DNA of 64,000 nt, taken from the NCBI RefSeq assembly GCF_025150245.1, contig NZ_CP102279.1:2663423-2727422 (forward strand), in the 5' to 3' direction. Below are positions 16,690 to 26,193 of this stretch, one piece after another. A program made the position numbers and the translations under genes. The DNA comes from Dorea formicigenerans (lineage in GTDB: Bacteria; Bacillota; Clostridia; Lachnospirales; Lachnospiraceae). The notes below the pieces were generated by a model. It was not told the DNA's origin. It saw only the letters and a list, made by a program, of their open reading frames with translations, and made no database searches. Each line of letters opens with the position of its first letter. The first letter of the stretch is position 1.

Positions 16690-17190
16690 ATGAAGGCTTA
16701 TAAAAAAATAATCAGTTTTATCCTAACACTCGTTATGATGCTGTCGCTAAGTGTTAATGTTTTTGCAGCAGAGCCGCTTACAGATGACCCTAATATGATT
16801 GAATGGAAGTACACTGTGTTTGCTAACGAAAGCCTGCAGAAAGTTGTTGAAGAAGGTGTTATTCCAAATGCATATGCCCGATATACTTGGCGCGGAATCA
16901 CATTGAAAAATGGCGAAGTCGCCATATTAACACCATCAAATAACAGTATGGGACTTTATTGTAATAGCGGCAGATACATAACTATAAATTACACTTTGAG
17001 CCGTTCTGCTTTTCATCGTTCAAGAGTACGCGCATACGTAGCTGGACCTTCATCAGAATTTGTGCGTGAGATTACAGCAAGTGGTTTGCGTTCAGGATTT
17101 ACGACACAGGCAACAGATTACTATTACGGCATGGTAACTAATCTGTCCTCTGATGCCTTTACAATCAAATCATTTTCTATTACATTTTAA
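16690..17190 (+). CDS. secreted protein of unknown function
   Basis: 166 residues with a clear Sec signal peptide: MKAYKK, a hydrophobic core FILTLVMMLSLSVNV and cleavage after FAA near residue 27. The mature part is about 140 residues, rich in Ser, Tyr and Thr, with predicted beta strands and no Cys, sortase signal or lipobox. It lies upstream of an ECF sigma/anti-sigma pair in the same direction. GGAAAGGAG lies 11 bases before the ATG. Function unknown. Confidence 0.65.
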   Translation: MKAYKKIISFILTLVMMLSLSVNVFAAEPLTDDPNMIEWKYTVFANESLQKVVEEGVIPNAYARYTWRGITLKNGEVAILTPSNNSMGLYCNSGRYITINYTLSRSAFHRSRVRAYVAGPSSEFVREITASGLRSGFTTQATDYYYGMVTNLSSDAFTIKSFSITF

Positions 17191-17339
17191 TAGTGGAAAA
17201 TATTTCAAGTGCTGGTGAGTACTTATCCTGATTTTAATTGAAGCTTTTTAACTTGGTTTCTCGGTTCCCTTTTTTGAAAATACACATTCCCATTATTAAA
17301 CCACTGCTATAGTATTCACTGAATTTATGAGGTAGAAGC

Positions 17340-17933
17340 ATGTTATTTAACATAGATGAGAAACAACTGATGCTCGAACTAAAAAATAAAGATGAGCGCG
17401 CTTTAAAAATATGTATGAACAAATACTACAGATATGTTGTATACATAGTCGAGAATATTATTGGAAGTGCTTTGCCATATGAAGACAAGGAGGCGGTCGT
17501 GTCTAATGTTTTTGTAGCTCTATGGAATTACAGTGCAGATTTAGATACAGATAACTACAGCACATTCAAACCCTATTTAGGAACAATCGCAAGAAACATG
17601 GCAAAAAACGCATTACGAAAAACCTCTAAGATGCATTTTGAAAATTACGAAGATGCGTTTCAGGTTGGAACGAACGAACATATTGAATACGGGCCGTTAA
17701 AAGAAGAAGTAATCAAATGCTTAAAAGAAAGCATATATGAACTATCAGTTGACGAAAGAAAATGTTTTATCTCGTACTACTATTACACTAAGACAATCGC
17801 TGTAATAGCAGAAGAAACCGGATTAAAAGAATCTACAGTAAAATCCAAACTGTTACGCGGACGTAAAAAATTAAAACTAAAAATGGAAAAGAAGGGATTT
17901 AGATATGAAGACTGTAAAATTTTCTTTGAATGA
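17340..17933 (+). CDS. ECF-type RNA polymerase sigma factor
   Basis: 197 residues: a region 2 (ALKICMNKYYRYVVYIVENI, then YLGTIARNMAKNALRK) and a region 4 helix-turn-helix (TIAVIAEETGLKESTVKSKL followed by RGRKKLK). The ATG follows TGAGGTAG. The gene overlaps the downstream membrane protein gene by 29 bp, the usual sigma/anti-sigma arrangement. It probably drives its own operon and perhaps the secreted protein upstream. Confidence 0.85.
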   Translation: MLFNIDEKQLMLELKNKDERALKICMNKYYRYVVYIVENIIGSALPYEDKEAVVSNVFVALWNYSADLDTDNYSTFKPYLGTIARNMAKNALRKTSKMHFENYEDAFQVGTNEHIEYGPLKEEVIKCLKESIYELSVDERKCFISYYYYTKTIAVIAEETGLKESTVKSKLLRGRKKLKLKMEKKGFRYEDCKIFFE

Positions 17934-18711
17934 GTTAATGAGTGAAATTGATGAATCTTTTATTGAGGAAGTGTATTTTCATGATTGCAATAAAATACTG
18001 AAAAAATATTCCAAACAAAAGATACGTCAAAATGTATTTTGTAAAACAGCTTCAAAACATAAGCCTTTAAAGTTCACTTATAGAACTGCAATTATTGTAA
18101 CTGTGGTTTCAGTGTTTTTGTGTATGCCTGTATATGCTGCAATCAGTCATCTGTTAACATCGGCTTTAATTGATGACAGCAATCGACATTTAATCGGGAC
18201 AGAAACCAATGATAGAAGCTACATCATATTAAAAGACGGTGTATATACCAATGAAAAGGGGAAAGTTGTTGATATTGAGGAATTAGCCAAATCTTCATCA
18301 GAATTTCCTGAAAGCAGAATTGTTAAAAGCAGTCTGATGCCTAATTTCATACCATCATCAATAGTAGAGATTCCTACTGATAAATCAGATGAAATGTATA
18401 TCATTCCAGAAATAATTCTAATCAACAATTCACTTTGTGTACTTACACAAGACAATGGAAAGGGATGGGAACTAACTGATAAAGATAATATAGTCATTTC
18501 GTTTGATAAATATAAATCAGACATTACAGTATCCCAAGATTTGATTATCGGTTATGTAAAAGACGGGATAATGTATGAAGGAGAAGTGTTCGATGAACTG
18601 AGTGGAAAATATAGTTTCTCACCAGATGAAAAAGGGGAATATTTTTTCTATCTGCTTAGCGGAAGTTCCGATTATCTATCTCTTAAAAGCGGTAATCTGG
18701 AGGTAAATTAA
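17905..18711 (+). CDS. membrane anti-sigma-like protein
   Basis: 268 residues. A cytoplasmic N-terminus of about 55 residues (MKTVKFSLNELMSEIDESF start) precedes one membrane helix (TAIIVTVVSVFLCMPVYAAI, about residues 57-77) and a roughly 190-residue extracytoplasmic part with no clear domain. Size, single helix and overlap with the ECF sigma gene fit an anti-sigma factor with a sensory outer domain (DUF4179-like layout). No classical zinc anti-sigma HxxxCxxC motif is seen. Confidence 0.65.
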   Translation: MKTVKFSLNELMSEIDESFIEEVYFHDCNKILKKYSKQKIRQNVFCKTASKHKPLKFTYRTAIIVTVVSVFLCMPVYAAISHLLTSALIDDSNRHLIGTETNDRSYIILKDGVYTNEKGKVVDIEELAKSSSEFPESRIVKSSLMPNFIPSSIVEIPTDKSDEMYIIPEIILINNSLCVLTQDNGKGWELTDKDNIVISFDKYKSDITVSQDLIIGYVKDGIMYEGEVFDELSGKYSFSPDEKGEYFFYLLSGSSDYLSLKSGNLEVN

Positions 18712-18836
18712 ATGTTGCTTTTGCGGGACTTCAGCATACCAATTAACTTTAGTATAAGGACAGGAAGACCTCTTCCGTACAGGAATAGGTCTTCTTGCTG
18801 TCTCCGTGCATGCTTTAAAGTATAAATAGGCTTTAA

Positions 18837-19236
18837 TCTGGATACAATTTCAACTGCATCGTTGATACACGCTGTGTTTATCTCGTTTACTGTATCATTC
18901 ATAAGAATTTAATTGGTTATGTTTATTGTGATGATAGAGTAGCCTTTGTTTTGAACATCTTCCTTGAAAGATTTGTAAACGATACTGTAGATTATCATAT
19001 TCATTATGTCGGCGTAGATTCTTTAGATGAAGAATGTATTGAATGCAGAAAATACTCTGATTATTGTGAACATATTTTACCTGCTTTCTGGATAGATGAC
19101 GATTTTTGTGAATAATGAAACACTGGTGTTTGGTTATTCAAAATTTAAGCTGATAGATACTGGTGTTAAGTATATTAATCCGAAGCATTTTTCCGTAAAA
19201 AACTTTGTAAAGTATTGCAGATTCAATAAAGAGTGA
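18837..19236 (+). pseudogene. decayed gene of unknown family
   Basis: From about 18837 a frame without a start codon encodes YVYCDDRVAFVLNIFLERF ... CEHILPAFWIDDD and stops at about 19118. The reading continues in the next frame (ATG 19096: FVNNETLVFGYSKFKL ... NFVKYCRFNKE, stop 19236). A single frameshift joins the two into a protein-like sequence. The stretch 18712-18836 holds a long imperfect hairpin (arms AAGACCT / AGGTCTT) and no gene. Confidence 0.4.
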
Positions 19237-19288
19237 AATTACAGTAAAATAAAAGATAGTTTTTTCGTTCCTTTGTTATGCCATTGTT

Positions 19289-19705
19289 CTACGCCGGAAT
19301 CTTTTCTGCCATCTCCGGCAGGCACTTCTCAAATAATTCCCGATATCTTCGATACCCTTCATCCCGGAGTGGACCTTGCAGTGATGTCAGAGACCAAAGG
19401 AGAAGCTCTTCCTCTTCCACAGCATACGGAGAGGTATAGACAAATTTTTTCCCGTCAAAATGCGGTTTTGATAACTTCAGTATTTCCGTAATCTCTCCTT
19501 TTGTTTCCGCCTGCATAATCATTTCCACTTTCTTCCGATGGAACTCGCAGACGATGCTCTCCAGAAATCCCTGCTTCAGATAAAATTCCGCCCTTCTATA
19601 AAGTTTTACAAGAGCCTCCACTCTTTCATCAAATAACTTGTCCTTTTCACTGACTATCATCTGTGCCAGTGCGTTTGCATGTTCCATAACCAATGCTGTT
19701 CCCAT
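19289..19705 (-). CDS. hypothetical protein at the end of the recombination operon
   Basis: 138 residues, not recognised. Mostly helical and acidic: an N-terminal helix (ALVMEHANALAQMIVSEKDK), a middle LVKLYRRAEFYLKQGF, and a C-terminal EEELLLWSLTSLQGPLRDEG. ATG 19705 is chosen because GGGAGGAAATGTA precedes it; upstream in-frame ATGs lack a site. It lies 62 bp after sortase B, last in the minus-strand operon. Confidence 0.6.
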   Translation of the reverse strand: MGTALVMEHANALAQMIVSEKDKLFDERVEALVKLYRRAEFYLKQGFLESIVCEFHRKKVEMIMQAETKGEITEILKLSKPHFDGKKFVYTSPYAVEEEELLLWSLTSLQGPLRDEGYRRYRELFEKCLPEMAEKIPA

Positions 19706-19767
19706 TACATTTCCTCCCATAATAAAAGCTGGCATAAGAAATTTCTTCTCACACCAGCACGATTCTT

Positions 19768-20550
19768 TTATTCCTCTGTGATGATCTCACTGCTTAATTT
19801 TCCATGTACCAGATAGCGATAATTCCGTCTGGAATTGACACAGGTAGACAGCGTAACTATCCGATCCGTTGCCGACAGCTCGGTGCCGGTATCATAATCC
19901 CTATAAGAAGACACCGTATCCAGAAACGTCTGAAAATCTTCCGCTTCCGGGAAATGATACCTATATCCCTCACTTCCGGTTCTTCCCGCATAGCAGGAAA
20001 AGATACGATACTTGAGGATCTTGTCCGGCAAATAGAGATAAAACTCCGGATGTTGTTCAAATAGCTCTTTGTCTTGGTACTTATCCAGAGTTCCGAACAT
20101 GCTCCCGTTTTTCATATTATGCCCGTACACGATCGTATTCTGATCCGTAAAGTCCGGCTGATTATGGCAGTCCACAAAGATGCTCCCGTTGATATTGGAT
20201 TCTCCCGAAAAAAGGTGATGAAGATAATATGCATTATCTTTCCCCTGTACCACCGGATAACTAATATCCAGTGCCGGAATCTGAATCCACGCTATGACAT
20301 CCGGATTAACCGCTTTTAAACCTGCAAAATCAATTTCTAGATACCTATTCTTAGGTTCCTCCTTTTCTTTCTCAGACTCCGGTGATTCTTCTTCCTCTGG
20401 TTCCTGAACATATTCCTGCAGTTTCTCGTAACTTACGTCCCCTTTCTGATACTTCAGATAAGCACCAAAGAGTTTTCCTGCCGCTGCGAGAAAAACAAGC
20501 AACAGGCAGATAATGAGTCCTGCAAGAACCGTATTTCCTTTTTTTCTCAT
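19768..20550 (-). CDS. srtB: class B sortase
   Basis: 260 residues: an N-terminal membrane anchor (about residues 8-28), a charged Glu/Lys/Pro-rich linker (residues 47-68), then the sortase barrel with the catalytic His in YGHN (H144), Cys in TLSTC (C237) and the Arg eight residues later in NYRYLVHG. VIAWIQIPALDISYPV is typical of class B. Known: ICE-borne sortase B enzymes anchor surface adhesins or conjugation proteins. No substrate with a sorting signal is in the window; it may lie in the missing left part. Confidence 0.88.
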   Translation of the reverse strand: MRKKGNTVLAGLIICLLLVFLAAAGKLFGAYLKYQKGDVSYEKLQEYVQEPEEEESPESEKEKEEPKNRYLEIDFAGLKAVNPDVIAWIQIPALDISYPVVQGKDNAYYLHHLFSGESNINGSIFVDCHNQPDFTDQNTIVYGHNMKNGSMFGTLDKYQDKELFEQHPEFYLYLPDKILKYRIFSCYAGRTGSEGYRYHFPEAEDFQTFLDTVSSYRDYDTGTELSATDRIVTLSTCVNSRRNYRYLVHGKLSSEIITEE

Positions 20551-21767
20551 GATTGTTCTCCTTTCGGAAGAGCCGAAGTCTGTGCCCCGGTTCCTTCCTT
20601 CTGTTTGATGGCGGCTAAATAGTCATCAATCCCCTTGTGTTTCCCGTTCCACTCCCCGCTCTCGTCCATATCCCAGACCATCCGGTTCATCGGCAGGGAA
20701 AGCTCCCGGCAGATTTCATAGACCTTATTGCAGCCGTTCTGGATAATCCTCCGTTTCTCCGCCTTATGCTGGCAGATAACAGGGGAACGCTCAAAACAGA
20801 CCGCACACTTACTGTCATGCTTATTGCAGGCTACTTTCATCTTCTTATCCATGTCATACGCCTCCAAAAGCTGTTTCATCCCATATCCTTTCATCCGCTC
20901 CAGCACCGGTTTCAGATTCCGGTACTGGTTCACTCCGGCAACGCACACAAAGGTAGCGCCGGACAGATAATGGGCTATGGTCCCTTTTAAGGCTCCTTCG
21001 GTCAGATAGACACGTTCTGCGGCAAGATCACCGATCACATGTACCGGACTTCCGGAGGAAACTCCCTGGTCATAATTGACACTGGACAGCCAGATATATT
21101 TTTTCGTGTCAGTCACATGATCTACCCGGATCTGAAAACCCTGGATGAACCCGTCCAAAGAAACTATGGGAATCAGGATTCCTGAGTTTTCTGCTTTGAA
21201 GTTAATCGTCCAGTTTCCGTCTGTATCCCGGTAGAATCCCGGCACGCCTTTCACCATATATCCTTCTTCTGCCAGCCTTTTGACCAGCTTCTTCATTCCA
21301 AACAGCGGGACACTCCGGTAACGCTGTGCTTCGATCTGTTCCGGTTTTAATCCTCGTCTTTGCAGATCCTCCTGATGCTTCCTGTTAAGCGTGAGCATGG
21401 ACAGCATTCTCTGATACGTCCGGTGGATTTCCTCTATGGGTGCAAGCTCTGCCGTTGCCTTTTCTTCCTGTACCGGCGTTGCTTTGATATAATCCGTCCG
21501 GTATTCTCCTTTTCCTAATGCTTCCCGGATCTGCTGATTTGCTTCGGAGAGTGTAACATTGTGCAAATCCGCATAAAGCTTCAGCATCCCCCCGGACGCA
21601 TCACAGCGGTTGCACCGGAATACATTCTTTTCCACATTGATATTCAGTTTTCCATGCGTCTCTCCACAAAACGGGCAGTCATAATAGTTTCCCCGCCGCT
21701 TTCTGAGATGCAGCACCTGCACCACATCCAGTATTCCATAATCAAACCCAGACATATCATAATACAT
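20547..21767 (-). CDS. CHC2 zinc-finger / TOPRIM-like (DUF3854) primase-like protein
   Basis: 406 residues. An N-terminal zinc finger (CPFC at residues 31-34, then CNRC at 52-55) resembles the DnaG CHC2 finger. The middle and C-terminus (VYLTEGALKGTIAHYLSG, then a Cys-rich KHDSKCAVCFERSPVIC insertion, then GIDDYLAA) match the DUF3854 TOPRIM-like region. Probably makes primers or handles single strands during element replication. Its stop overlaps the sortase start by four bases. Confidence 0.75.
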   Translation of the reverse strand: MYYDMSGFDYGILDVVQVLHLRKRRGNYYDCPFCGETHGKLNINVEKNVFRCNRCDASGGMLKLYADLHNVTLSEANQQIREALGKGEYRTDYIKATPVQEEKATAELAPIEEIHRTYQRMLSMLTLNRKHQEDLQRRGLKPEQIEAQRYRSVPLFGMKKLVKRLAEEGYMVKGVPGFYRDTDGNWTINFKAENSGILIPIVSLDGFIQGFQIRVDHVTDTKKYIWLSSVNYDQGVSSGSPVHVIGDLAAERVYLTEGALKGTIAHYLSGATFVCVAGVNQYRNLKPVLERMKGYGMKQLLEAYDMDKKMKVACNKHDSKCAVCFERSPVICQHKAEKRRIIQNGCNKVYEICRELSLPMNRMVWDMDESGEWNGKHKGIDDYLAAIKQKEGTGAQTSALPKGEQS

Positions 21768-21821
21768 CCCGGTCTCTTCCTCCTTTCCCCCGCAGAAAAA
21801 AGCTCTCTGCGGGGTTCTTCC

Positions 21822-22769
21822 TTAACCAGCCATCGGCATTGCTTTTTGTAAAATTACCTTTGCTGCCGCCGGAACCAGATTGTTCGGTCCGGAATATTGC
21901 TCGGCAAACCACTGGATCGTTGACGGGCTTTCAACTGCCACCTGTCCCATGGTCTTTCCGCCGTATTTTCCCTTTCCCGGAATCACAGTCCCGACTGCCA
22001 TTTCATAGTTCATGTGTTTCATCAGTTCTTCTACCGGAAGGGACGTATCCAGATTCTGTAATGCTCCCTGCAGCATCTGTCCGGTCTTTGGCGGCGTAGA
22101 GGCAGCCGGAGCGGAACCGTAGCCAGGCATTTGTCCACTGCCATGGTAAATGGTGCTTCCCGCCGCCTGTGCCTGCTGATAGAACTGATTCATCATCTGC
22201 TGGCCTGCATATTCCGGCTGACCTGGCATCTCTCCATAAGTTGGCATAGGGGCATTTGGCATGACACCCGAATCCGGCATGGCTGCATTTTCCATGGCAC
22301 CTGAATCCGGCATCTGTGGATTCTGATATGGAATTCCGGCATCTACCTGTGCAGGATCATTTTCCTCTCCCACATCCGCAAACTGCACACCATATCCGGC
22401 ATCCGATAATGCCCTTCCTACGGCTGCTGTTTCTGCCATTTCCAGAAATTTGTCTCCAAACTTCGGGTCATCGCTCCGGAATTTCTGCGAAAAGGAATTG
22501 GCTACATAATTGTCTTCCTGATCACATTTATCCAGATAGATACGTGCTTCCACAACTGCCATGTTCTCTGTGAAAGTGATAATCCGGCTGATGATCTTTC
22601 CTGCCGGATTGACCAGACGAAACCATAGCTTCCGGTATTTCACATCCAGATAAAGCTGCTCCTCCTGCCCTTCTTCTCCAATCTTTCTTGCCAGTTCCAT
22701 CGGATGGAAGCCATCCACACGGTTCAAAGCGGCAACTGCCTCTGATTTCTTATACAATAATTCTTTCAT
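21822..22769 (-). CDS. putative single-strand annealing protein (Rad52/Erf-like)
   Basis: 315 residues. The N-terminal part, ending FLEMAETAAVGRALSDAGYG, carries the E.AETRAIGRAL..GYG pattern common to phage and ICE annealing proteins. A Pro/Gly/Met/Gln-rich linker (residues about 150-225) follows, then a C-terminal segment (GGKTMGQVAVESPSTIQWF) resembling the small domain found in such proteins. The position in an operon with a YqaJ exonuclease supports an annealase. The family call is by pattern only. Confidence 0.6.
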   Translation of the reverse strand: MKELLYKKSEAVAALNRVDGFHPMELARKIGEEGQEEQLYLDVKYRKLWFRLVNPAGKIISRIITFTENMAVVEARIYLDKCDQEDNYVANSFSQKFRSDDPKFGDKFLEMAETAAVGRALSDAGYGVQFADVGEENDPAQVDAGIPYQNPQMPDSGAMENAAMPDSGVMPNAPMPTYGEMPGQPEYAGQQMMNQFYQQAQAAGSTIYHGSGQMPGYGSAPAASTPPKTGQMLQGALQNLDTSLPVEELMKHMNYEMAVGTVIPGKGKYGGKTMGQVAVESPSTIQWFAEQYSGPNNLVPAAAKVILQKAMPMAG

Positions 22770-22852
22770 TCTCTGCTCCTTTCATTTAGAAAAGCAGACG
22801 TTCCCCTATATAAGAGTAATAGTCCGCTTATTTCAAAAATTGAAAAATATTT

Positions 22853-25090
22853 TTAAACAACAAGTTTTAACTGCTCCATTTCCGGTTTCTGTTCACTCTG
22901 ATACTGATCGTAATACTGTACGATCCGCTCACTCAGAATGGTGTTCCTTGTCCCGCTGTCATCCGTATGGATTGCCTGACAGACTGCAGCCCATTCCCCT
23001 ACCAGATAAACCTTGCTTTTCGCTCTGGTCACTCCGGTATAGAGAATATTGCGCTTCAGCATCATATAAAAGGCTTTTACCCAAGGGATGATGACAACCG
23101 GACATTCGGAACCCTGTGCCTTATGGATGGTTGTTGCGTTAGCATGTTCGATCATTTCCATCTGGTCAGCTTCATATTGCACCTGCCGCCCATCCGGGAA
23201 TCCGATCACTGCCCTGGCATTTCCATCCTCATCCGTGATACAGTCCAGTATCCTGCCCAGATCGCCGTTACTCGCCATCTCGGTATTTTTATTCTGTAAA
23301 ATCTTATCGCCAACCCGGAACACCTGACTGCCGATATGCAGTTCCTTCTTCCCTGCGATTGGCGGATTTACAAAATCCTCCAGAGATTTGTTCAATTCAT
23401 CCACTCCGGCAGCACTGCGTTTCCGATACGGAGTCAGGATCTGTACCTGATCCATGCCGTTTTTTGCAATCTCGTCCAGATAAATCCTCCGGACAATCTC
23501 TGCCGCTTCATCTGCTCCTTTACAGGCAATGAACTGAAAATCCTCCCCAAAGCTCAGATTAGTCTTATTCTCCTGCATCAGTTTTGCATTATAAGGTATG
23601 CTGCTCAAAGCGCCCTGCCGGTAAACCAGATCCAGTACCGTGACCGGAATCAGCCCGCAGGCAATCAGTTGCCGGAACACATCCCCGGCTCCTACGGATG
23701 GAAGCTGGTTCTTATCCCCGACTAAAAGGACTCTGGCATGTCTGCTAACCCGCCGGAAAAATTCATAGGCAAGATGCATGTCCACCATGGACACCTCATC
23801 TACATTTAGAAATCCGGCAGACAGGTACTCAAAATCCGGTTCAAAATCCGTATCATCTCCCAAAAGCCCCAGGGCCAGATGCATCGTGGATGCATTTTCA
23901 CAGCCGGTACTCTCCACCATACGTCTTGCCGCACGTCCGGTCGGAGCCATAAGCTGTACCTCTGACCTGCATAACGCCTGATGGATATAGAGAATCACCT
24001 TGAGAACCGTTGTCTTTCCGGTTCCGGGACCTCCGGTAATAATACTGATGGGATGTGCAAACACCATCCGCACTGCCTGTTTCTGTGTTTCTGACAGCGT
24101 GATCCCCAGTGTCTTCTGTGCCTTTTCCAGCTCCGGTTCAATGGACAGCAAAACCGGCTTCTCCAAAAGCCGTCTGGCTATCATGGAAGCGGTCTGTGTT
24201 TCTTCTTCATACTGCCGGATAGAATAGATCCGTTCTTCCTCCACAACAATGCTTTTTTGCAGCACCAGCCGGTAAAGCACCTGACTGACATCCTGCTCCG
24301 ATACTGCCATGACCTGCAGATCCCGGTTCAGCATTTCCAGTGCTTCCCTGATAACCTCCTGACGCTGCTTAAACAGATGTCCTTCTTTCATTGCCTGATT
24401 CATGATATGTCCGATGCACCCGGATATCCGCATGGGATCATTGAGTGCACAGCAGCACTGTCTTCCGATCGCATCCACAGTCAGAAACCCGAAGCCTTTG
24501 ACTGCACTCAGCATGTAAGGGCGGTGCCGGATAATATCCACCGATTCATTTCCGAATTTCTTCAGAATCATATTCACTTTTTTGGGTGTTACCTTAAAAG
24601 GCGCCAGAAACGTCATCAGTTCCCGGAACACCTGGTTTTTTCCATAGGACTCCACAATAGCAGCCAGCTTCTTCTCGGAAATTCCACGGATCTTCAAGAG
24701 TTCCTGCGGGTTGTTTTCCATGATTTCCAGTGTCTGAAGCCCAAACTTCCGGAAAATAGTATCTGCCATCTTGGGACCGATACCTTTGATTGCACCGGAA
24801 GAAAGGTATCCTAAGATACCCTCCTTTGTCCGTGGTACAACCTCCATGAAATTTTCCACCTGATACTGAGTTCCATGCTCTCCGCTCTCCCATCTGCCTT
24901 CCATCTCAAGCTCAATCTCGTCTGTAAGCGGAAGACCGAATCCAATCGCTGAGAAGCCGATGATATTCCGGGATGCCAGATATTTGTCTCTGGCTGACAG
25001 GGGGACAGACGTATCCTGTGTGGTGAATATGGCAATCGTATACCCATTCTCCTCATTCTGGAAAATCTTATGTTTAAATCTGCACCTCAT
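22853..25090 (-). CDS. RecD2-family SF1B DNA helicase
   Basis: 745 residues: an N-terminal OB-like region starting KIFQNEENGYTIAIF, helix-hairpin-helix repeats (about 95-200), then a helicase core with Walker A GGPGTGKTTV, Walker B NVDEVSMVD, motif GDKNQLPSVG, and late motifs TTIHKAQGSE and YTGVTRAKSKVYLVG. This is the stand-alone RecD2 type, a 5'-to-3' helicase. It starts at ATG after GGAGGG. Within an ICE operon of recombination genes it probably unwinds ends or transfer intermediates. Confidence 0.88.
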   Translation of the reverse strand: MRCRFKHKIFQNEENGYTIAIFTTQDTSVPLSARDKYLASRNIIGFSAIGFGLPLTDEIELEMEGRWESGEHGTQYQVENFMEVVPRTKEGILGYLSSGAIKGIGPKMADTIFRKFGLQTLEIMENNPQELLKIRGISEKKLAAIVESYGKNQVFRELMTFLAPFKVTPKKVNMILKKFGNESVDIIRHRPYMLSAVKGFGFLTVDAIGRQCCCALNDPMRISGCIGHIMNQAMKEGHLFKQRQEVIREALEMLNRDLQVMAVSEQDVSQVLYRLVLQKSIVVEEERIYSIRQYEEETQTASMIARRLLEKPVLLSIEPELEKAQKTLGITLSETQKQAVRMVFAHPISIITGGPGTGKTTVLKVILYIHQALCRSEVQLMAPTGRAARRMVESTGCENASTMHLALGLLGDDTDFEPDFEYLSAGFLNVDEVSMVDMHLAYEFFRRVSRHARVLLVGDKNQLPSVGAGDVFRQLIACGLIPVTVLDLVYRQGALSSIPYNAKLMQENKTNLSFGEDFQFIACKGADEAAEIVRRIYLDEIAKNGMDQVQILTPYRKRSAAGVDELNKSLEDFVNPPIAGKKELHIGSQVFRVGDKILQNKNTEMASNGDLGRILDCITDEDGNARAVIGFPDGRQVQYEADQMEMIEHANATTIHKAQGSECPVVIIPWVKAFYMMLKRNILYTGVTRAKSKVYLVGEWAAVCQAIHTDDSGTRNTILSERIVQYYDQYQSEQKPEMEQLKLVV

Positions 25091-25141
25091 TGTTTATATC
25101 CCTCCAGCTTTTTATCCGCATCCGTTCATTTGGTTTTCTCA

Positions 25142-26182
25142 TTACGCCGCCTCCTTCTTAATTCGGAAAGTACGGCTCTCCGTTGTTTTTGTATATTCCT
25201 CATAGATATCCGGATGCTGGTTTTTCAGCTTCTCCATCTGGTCTTTCCCAACCGAAGTACGTCTGGTCGGATTATAGGTAATACGGTAACGGTTCGTACC
25301 GTCCTCCAGCACTGCCTTGCAGCCCTGCCCCAGCTGTTCCACAAAAGGAACACTGATTGCCCGCTGTTCTGCTTCGATTTCCTTTTTCCGTTTTTCCAAC
25401 TGTGACTTTTCCTCCGAAAGGGTAAGATACTTCTCAAGATTTTTTGATTCCAGACCGGAAAGCACAATTTCCGGAATAGATTTGTCTGCAAAACCACCAT
25501 AATTACGGATATTTGCCAGAACCAGATCGGAATTCCCGTTATGCGGCGGTACTACATTTTTCAATACATGTTCCTGCCAGAAATACGTTTCCTGATCAAT
25601 GATGTCTTCTTCCTCAATCAGATCACGCTCAATGGTGCGATACACAAACTCATTCTCGTTATTTCCATACAGGCATGCGATAAAGGCTTTCTGCATATTC
25701 ATCACAGACAGATAATGCCTTACCTGCAGCACATAATGAGCTGGAATACCCTCATCAGCCCACTTATCTTTCGCATTATAATTGCAGGTTTTACATTCCA
25801 GAATCGCAAATGTCCCATCCGGCATACGAACAAAAAAATCCACATCTGCAAGCATGAACGGATATAATGGATGCCGGAACATGACACGTACCGGAAATAC
25901 TTCCAGTCCGGTCTTTTTGGAAAAGATTTCTGCCACCAGATCTTCCAGCCGGTGTCCGACTTCCTTGGCAACCCAGTTGCTTTCCTCTTCCTCCTGAATG
26001 ACCGGCTGCACACCTGTTTTGTTGTAAAACAGATCCCGGATAGTGGCAAATGGAGAGATCCCCATGATTGCCGCTACATCACTGCCGCCGATTCCTTTTT
26101 TGCGGTATTCCAACCAGTCTTCTCTTGACAGGTTACTGATATCCACAACCTTTTCCGGTGTATACTCTGCTTTGTTATTCAT
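25142..26182 (-). CDS. YqaJ-family (lambda exonuclease-like) recombinase
   Basis: 346 residues. GIGGSDVAAIMGISPF opens the YqaJ fold; the nuclease core follows with a conserved Glu (GHRLEDLVAEIF), Asp (FMLADVDFFV) and the ExK pair in AILECKTCN. A C-terminal coiled coil (LTLSEEKSQLEKRKKEIEAE) comes before a short basic tail. Such enzymes chew 5' strands so an annealing protein can pair the exposed strands. ATG 26182 follows GGAGGAATTGG. Confidence 0.85.
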   Translation of the reverse strand: MNNKAEYTPEKVVDISNLSREDWLEYRKKGIGGSDVAAIMGISPFATIRDLFYNKTGVQPVIQEEEESNWVAKEVGHRLEDLVAEIFSKKTGLEVFPVRVMFRHPLYPFMLADVDFFVRMPDGTFAILECKTCNYNAKDKWADEGIPAHYVLQVRHYLSVMNMQKAFIACLYGNNENEFVYRTIERDLIEEEDIIDQETYFWQEHVLKNVVPPHNGNSDLVLANIRNYGGFADKSIPEIVLSGLESKNLEKYLTLSEEKSQLEKRKKEIEAEQRAISVPFVEQLGQGCKAVLEDGTNRYRITYNPTRRTSVGKDQMEKLKNQHPDIYEEYTKTTESRTFRIKKEAA

Positions 26183-26193
26183 TCCAATTCCTC

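Noticed and set aside
18708-18902. 64-codon minus-strand frame
   Set aside because: No ribosome binding site; mostly formed by a long hairpin; no recognised pattern.
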